A DNA stretch of 64,000 nt from Ceratotherium simum simum (Eukaryota; Chordata; Mammalia; Perissodactyla; Rhinocerotidae), in assembly GCF_000283155.1 (NCBI RefSeq), contig NW_004454177.1, positions 21,767,041 through 21,831,040 of the forward strand. The letters are read 5' to 3'. This document shows positions 59,141 to 64,000 of the stretch, in pieces. The position numbers were made by a program, and so were the translations under genes. The notes under the pieces are model-generated. The model was not told the DNA's origin, did no database searches, and saw nothing but the letters and a program-made list of their open reading frames with translations. Position 1 is the stretch's first letter. Each line of letters starts with the position of its first letter.

Positions 59141-59149
59141 CAAGAGGGA

Positions 59150-59290
59150 AGAGAACTTAAACTTATTAAGTGCCTACTATATGCCACATACTAGATTTTG
59201 TCTCATTTAATTAGTTAATACTCAGAGAAATCCTATGATAAGGGTAATTTTAAACTAATGAAAATTTCTTGGAAAAGTAGAAATAAAAAT
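59150..59290 (-). repeat. MIR fragment, antisense
   Basis: 'aagtgcctactatatgccac' and 'aatcctatgataagggtaat' are an antisense MIR. Confidence 0.7.
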
Positions 59291-59297
59291 AGGTTAT

Positions 59298-59455
59298 GAG
59301 AGCTGTCCTGTGCCTTGTAAGATGTTTACCATCATCCCTGGCCTCTACCCACTAGATTCCAGTAGCATACCTCCCCAAAGAGTGATGATCAAAAAGGTCT
59401 CCAGACATTGTTAAACATCCCCTCGGGTCAAAATCACCCTTGTTTAAAACCACTG
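59298..59455 (-). mobile_element. MER20 (hAT) copy
   Basis: Antisense MER20: 'agctgtcctgtgccttgtaa', 'ccctggcctctacccactag', 'gtctccagacattgttaaac' and the terminus aaaaccactg at 59455. The far end is degenerate. MER20 copies are known to act as enhancers in placental uterus; no such claim is made for this one. Confidence 0.88.
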
Positions 59456-60088
59456 CCTTAGAAAAATGAAGAGGGAAGATTTTAGGAAAGACATATTTCC
59501 AAGTTTGTACCAAACAGTTGGAGGTTTACATCCTCTGTGGATAACCACAAGAAAATATCAGGAGAGAAATGTAAGAATGAATGCCCCAGGAAACTCAAAC
59601 TTAAAAAAATTATTACTGAAAAAGATGTATACTTCTATATTTAGAATAATGGATTTAGAGTAAATTGATTTGCTTTCTTTAATCATATTATATATCCATT
59701 CTTTTGGGCAAAGAAAAACAAAAGTGTTCACAGTATTCTAAATATTCAGCCAATAAAAACTGAGCACTCACAATGAGCAGGCACTGACAAGTATTTTTTT
59801 TTGAGTCCTAGGTAACATAGCTGAAGTTCTTTTTCTTAAACTACAGCAAAAAAATGTTACATGAAAATAAGTGAAATGTGTTTCCCCATACCAAATTACG
59901 AAGTAAGTGATTTGGTAAATAAACAGCTAGAGCAAATTATTGACAAAACATTGTATTTGTTGTTGCACCAAAATGGATTTATAAAAATTTGGAAAAGCAC
60001 ATGAAATCTTCTCAAATTCCCCATTAGAATTAAACTGAACAATCAAGTCATGAAAAAAATAATCCCTCTGGTCTTTACACATTAAAAA
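59456..60088. other. Intron sequence, nothing recognised
   Basis: AT-rich; the 65-codon plus frame at 59466-59663 has no support. Confidence 0.4.
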
Positions 60089-60090
60089 TA

Positions 60091-62486
60091 CAGGTACATC
60101 TCACTTTATTGTGCTTTGCTTTTTATTGTGCTTCACAGATAGTGCATTTTTTACAAATCGAAAGTTTGTGGCAACCCTGTGTCGAACAAGTCTATTGCTG
60201 CCATGTTTCCTAAAGCATTTGCTCACTTTGTGTCTCTGTGTTGCATTTTGGTAATTCTTGCAATATTTCAAAGTTTTTTGTTATTATTATATTTGTTATG
60301 ATGGTATGTGATCAGTGATCTTCAAAGTTCCTATTGTAATTGTTTTGGGACTCCATGAACTGCGCCCCTATAAGATGGCAAACTTAATCAATAAATGTTG
60401 TGTGTATTCTGATTGCTCCACCAACCCGCTGTTCCCCTATCTCTCTCCCTCTTCTCGGGCCTCCCTATTTCCCAAGACACAACAATATTGAAATTAGCCC
60501 CATTAATAATCCTTCAATGGCCTCTAAGCATTCAAGTGAAAGGAAGAGTCATATGTCTCTTGCTTTAATCAAAAGCTAGAAATGATTAAGCTTAGTGAGG
60601 AAGACATGTTGAAAGCTGAGATAGGCTGAAACCTAGGCCTCTTGCACCAGTTAGCAAAATTGTGAATGCAAAGGAAAAGTTTTGAAGAAAATTAAAAGTG
60701 CTACTTCAGGGAAGACACGAATGATAAGAAAGTGAAATAGCCTTATTGCTAATATGGAGAAAGTTCTAGTGGTCTGAATAGAAGATCAAACCGAGCACTA
60801 CATATCCCTAAGACAAAGCCTAATCCAGAGCAAGGCTCTAACTCTCTTCAATCCCATGAAGGCTGAGACAGGTGAGGAAGCTGCAGAAGAAAAGCTTGAA
60901 GCTAGTAGAGGTTGTTTCATGAGGTTTATGGAAAGAAGCCATCTCCGTAACTTGAAAGTGCAAGGAAAGCAGCAAGGGCTGATGTAGAAACTGCAGCACG
61001 TTATCCAGAAGATCCTGCTAACATAATTAATGAAGGTGGCTACACCAAGCAACAGATTTTCAATGTAGATGAAACAGCATTATATTGGAAGAAGATACCA
61101 TCTAGGACTTTTATAGCTAGAAAGGAGAAGTCAGTGCCTGGATTCAAAGCTTCAAAGGACAGGCTGACTCTTGTTAGGGGCTAATACAGCTGGTGACTTT
61201 AAGTTGAAGCCAATATGCATTTACCATTCTGAAAATTCTAGGGCCCTTAGTAATTACGCTAAATCTACTATGCCTGTGTTCTATAAATAGAACAACAAAG
61301 CCTAGATGACAGCATATGTATTTATAATATTGTTGACTAAATATTTTAAGCCCACTGTTGAGACACACAGCTCAGAAAAAAAGATCCCTTTCAAAATATT
61401 ACTGCTTATTGACAGTGCACCTGGTCACCCAAGAACTCTGACGGAGATGTATAATGAGATTAACGTTGTTTTCATGCTGCTAACATAACATCCATTCTGC
61501 AGCCCATGGATCAAGGAGTAATTTCGACTTTCATGTTTTATTATCTAAGAATTGCATTTTGTAAGGTTATAGCTGCCTTAGTGATTCCTCTGATGGATCT
61601 GGGCAAAGTAAACTGAAAACCTTCTGGAATGGATTCACCTTTCTAGATGCTATTCAGAACATTTGTGAATCATGGGGAGAGGTCAAAATATCAACATAAG
61701 TTTGGCAGAAGTCGATTCCAATCCTCGTGGATGACTTTGAAGGGTTCAAGACTTCAGTGGAGGAAGTAACTGCAGATATGGTAGAAATGGCAAGAGAACT
61801 AGAATTAGAAGTGGAGCCTGAAGATGTGACTGAATTGCTGCAATTGCATGACAAAACTTTAACTGATGAGGAGTTGCTTCTTATGGATGAGCAAGGACAG
61901 TGGTTTCTTGACAGAACCTCTCCTAGTGTAGATGCTGTGAAGATTGTTGAAATGACAACAAAGGCTTTAGAATATTACATCAACTTAATTGATAAAGCAG
62001 CTGCAAGGCTTGAGAGTATTGACTCTAATTTTGAAAGAAGTTCTACTGTGCGTAAAATGCTATCAAACAACTTCATATACTACAGAGAAATCATTTGTGA
62101 AAGGAAGAGTCAATCGATGTGGCAAACTTCATTACTGTCTTATTTTAAGAAACTGGCACAGCCACCCCAACCTTCAGCAACCACCACCCTGATCAGTCAG
62201 CAGTCATCAACATCGAGGCAAGACTCTCTACCAGCAAAAAGATTATGACTCGTTGAAGTCTCAGATGATGGTTAGCATTTTTTAGCAATAAAGTAATTTT
62301 TAATTAAGGTATGTACATTGTTTTGTTAGACATAATGCTATTGCACACTGAATAGACTGCAGTATAGTGTAAACATAATTTTTATATGCACTGGGAAACA
62401 AAAAAAATCATGTGACTTTCTTTATTGCAATGTTTGTTTTATTGGTGGTCTGGAACCAAACCCACAATATCTCCGAGGTATGCCTG
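60091..62486 (+). mobile_element. Tigger1 DNA transposon, nearly full length
   Basis: A pogo/Tigger-type element of 2396 bp, close to the about 2.4 kb of the family consensus. The left terminus is caggtacatctcactttatt (60091 on); the right terminus is ctccgaggtatgcctg (to 62486), its inverted copy with changes. A TA precedes the left end; the right flank is TG, a mutated TA. The interior includes the characteristic 'gtttgtggcaaccctgtgtc' and 'tggtctggaaccaaacccac' next to the ends. The transposase gene is dead. Confidence 0.96.
60517..62248 (+). pseudogene. Tigger1 transposase, decayed
   Basis: A pogo-family DDE transposase with a CENP-B-like DNA-binding region, which in active copies cuts the element out at TA sites. 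The start chosen is the ATG at 60517 (MASKHSSERKSHMSLALIKS), which meets a stop at 60577-60579. The first catalytic Asp is in [12 protein letters not shown] (codon 61068-61070). The second is in [12 protein letters not shown] (codon 61411-61413), one frame away. The C-terminal acidic part (61727-62248) is open for 173 codons in a third frame and ends [14 protein letters not shown]. At least two frameshifts and several stops show it is inactive. It is not the single-copy gene TIGD1, because the terminal repeats are present. Confidence 0.93.
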
Positions 62487-62559
62487 TGTGATTATTTAAA
62501 TTAATATCATAAACACCTATGATGCATAAATTAACTTGTAATAAATATACATATTTTTA

Positions 62560-62785
62560 TATATTATAAAACTCTTGTGTATTAAAGTCAGACACATGGG
62601 TTCAAATTCTAGTACCTTCATTTTCTAGCCTTTAGCCAACTATTTTTATTCTTTGCTGCTCCATTTATTAATTGTGAATAATAACGTCTGCCTTACAGTA
62701 CTATTACGAGTTTTGATTGACATTACATTTGTAAATACTTAGTACATCACAAGTACTCAATGTTATAATTAATAATAATAATAAT
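62560..62785 (+). repeat. MIR SINE
   Basis: 'agacacatgggttcaaattc' and 'tacttagtacatcacaagta' with 'ctcaatgttataattaataa' form a plus MIR. Confidence 0.75.
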
Positions 62786-62789
62786 AACT

Positions 62790-63010
62790 AACATTTACTT
62801 GTGATATAATTACTACATGCCAGGAATTATACTAAATAATTTACATGCAATATACCATGTAACACTGACAACAACCATGTAACTAATTAATCCCATTTTA
62901 TAGATGACAAAACTGAAGCTGAAATCAATTAACTATTTATGTAGTTATATAGCGAATAAATGACAAACCTGGGATACAAATGCAGGGCTGTTGGAATCTA
63001 GAAGCTGATT
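62790..63010 (-). repeat. MIR SINE, antisense
   Basis: 'actaacatttacttgtgata', 'ctacatgccaggaattatac', 'cccattttatagatgacaaa' and 'acaaacctgggatacaaatg' form an antisense MIR. Confidence 0.8.
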
Positions 63011-63059
63011 ACTACTACCACTATGATTACTACTCCTAATGCTATTACTTATTATAATA

Positions 63060-63255
63060 AGAACAATAATTATTATATTTATGTTATGACATTTATAAAG
63101 CACTTTCATATATATTATTATTTAATTTTCTGAACTGAGCATTATAATTATTTCTAATTCAAGATGAAAACTCTGAGGTTCTGAGAGGAGACTTCTGCAA
63201 AATTAGCCACATAGTAAATAGTTGATTTTAACTAAGGTTCTGTGGTTCCAAATCT
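63060..63255 (-). repeat. MIR fragment, antisense
   Basis: 'catttataaagcactttcat' and 'aactctgaggttctgagagg' fit another antisense MIR. Confidence 0.6.
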
Positions 63256-63881
63256 TATGTTCTGAAATTTGTCAAAACAGATCAAGAGAAAGAAAGGGTT
63301 GTCAGGCTAGGAAAAAGCAGAAGGGTAAGATTTGCAAAAATAAGGTACTAGATTGAACAACGTGTATTCTATTATTTCTGCCTATACTTTGTTAGATATC
63401 TCTTCGTTGTTCATTGTCACTTCCAAAAGCATCTTAGCATGTGCTCACCTGAGCTCACTCGCTTGCTTGCTCTCTCTCTCCTTTTACTCTTAGAAATAAG
63501 ATTTATTATAAGGAGTGAACAGATTCTCTGATCTCTGAATCTCTGATTCTCAGATCTCTGAACAGATTCGTTTTCAAACGCCATATCAAAAAGGTATTAT
63601 TATAGGTGAACTCAGACAGATGATTCGATTCATTCTCCTGCAGTAGTGAACTCGATTAATAATGAAGATGCATTGTGTAAAGCAATGTCCTTACTTTTGC
63701 AATTTGGGGCTTGATGGAATCTGTAACTTGTGGAGACAGACTTCAAAACACACGACACTAAATCATCACAAAGGTCTTGATAACCAATAAATCAAAATTT
63801 TTAACCAGGTAAAACCGTTGAGTTATTTGTGTAACCGGCAGATGCCATCAAACACGACGTTAATTTCTCCTAGGAGTTATG
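63256..63881. other. Intron sequence with a small tctctga repeat cluster
   Basis: No repeat family recognised. A cluster of TCTCTGA/TTCTCTGA words between two gaacagattc copies lies at about 63517-63569. Confidence 0.45.
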
Positions 63882-64000
63882 TTTTATTTTATTTTATTTT
63901 ATTTTTTTTAATTTTTTGTTTATTGCAGTAACATTGGTTTATAACATTGCAAAAATTTCAGGTGTACATCATTGTACTTCTATTTCTGCATGGACTACAT
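63882..64000 (-). mobile_element. 3' end of a young-looking L1, runs off the window
   Basis: TTTTA-rich A tail in antisense (63882-63908), then 'attgcagtaacattggttta', 'taacattgcaaaaatttcag', 'gtgtacatcattgtacttct', the antisense of an L1 3' UTR. It continues beyond 64000. Confidence 0.75.

Noticed and set aside
61727..62248. 173-codon frame as an independent gene
   Set aside because: It is the C-terminal part of the Tigger1 transposase inside a transposon with both termini, with the rest frameshifted.
1..64000. CRISPR arrays, operons, prophage or other prokaryotic systems
   Set aside because: No regularly spaced repeats or dense coding. Spliced exons and mammalian SINE/LINE content show a mammalian nuclear genome.

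Overview
This is nuclear DNA of a placental mammal, most probably a perissodactyl and probably a horse-type genome. The evidence is five insertions of the tRNA-derived ERE SINE family (heads reading GGGGCCGGCCC, bodies with the 'gttagctcagggccaatcttcctc' motif in degenerate forms), set among MIR, L2, L1, hAT and Tigger copies shared by all placentals. The DNA is AT-rich and gene-poor. Species assignment rests on remembered repeat families, so rhinoceros or tapir is not excluded. Nothing prokaryotic, no CRISPR array and no phage-like region was seen.

The only functional gene recognised is contactin-5 (CNTN5) on the minus strand. Two adjacent coding exons at 58321-58444 and 58016-58191 encode most of one Ig domain, joined by a 129-bp intron. 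Both have canonical AG/GT borders and the intron phases 1-2-1 close exactly. Everything below 58016 is therefore the downstream intron (over 58 kb) and everything above 58444 the upstream intron (over 5.5 kb). No other CNTN5 exon was found.

Layout. 1-9 kb: MIR and L2 fragments, one ERE, a hAT-Charlie MITE, an old L1-lineage copy, and a non-repetitive block near 7.8-8.2 kb with a strong hairpin. 9-15.3 kb: three old antisense L1-type copies, two MIRs and a 64-bp palindrome. 16.2-23.3 kb: a near-complete, decayed, minus-strand L1 with a perfect 12-bp target-site duplication; it contains a small insertion that looks like a 5' half of tRNA-Arg. 23.3-35 kb: mostly unique intron with MIRs, an ERE, an L1M 3' UTR and some coding-like or conserved-looking blocks. 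35-46.5 kb: a tRNA-Glu-derived SINE and long antisense L2 tracts. 46.5-52.3 kb: a 5'-truncated L1 split by an ERE, an ERE that appears to carry a 36-nt 3' transduction, L2, a short L1 tail, and a very fresh-looking ERE. 52.3-58 kb: unique intron with one exon-like open block. 58.9-64 kb: L2, MIR, MER20, a nearly full-length Tigger1 with a dead transposase, three MIRs, and the 3' end of another L1 running off the window.

Most long open frames here are chance frames or lie in transposons. The observations most worth checking are the tRNA-half insertion, the SINE 3' transduction, the long palindrome, and several open, splice-bounded or CpG-retaining blocks that I cannot assign. I did not find a convincing undescribed biological system. 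Boundaries of the old repeats are approximate because they were recognised by eye.
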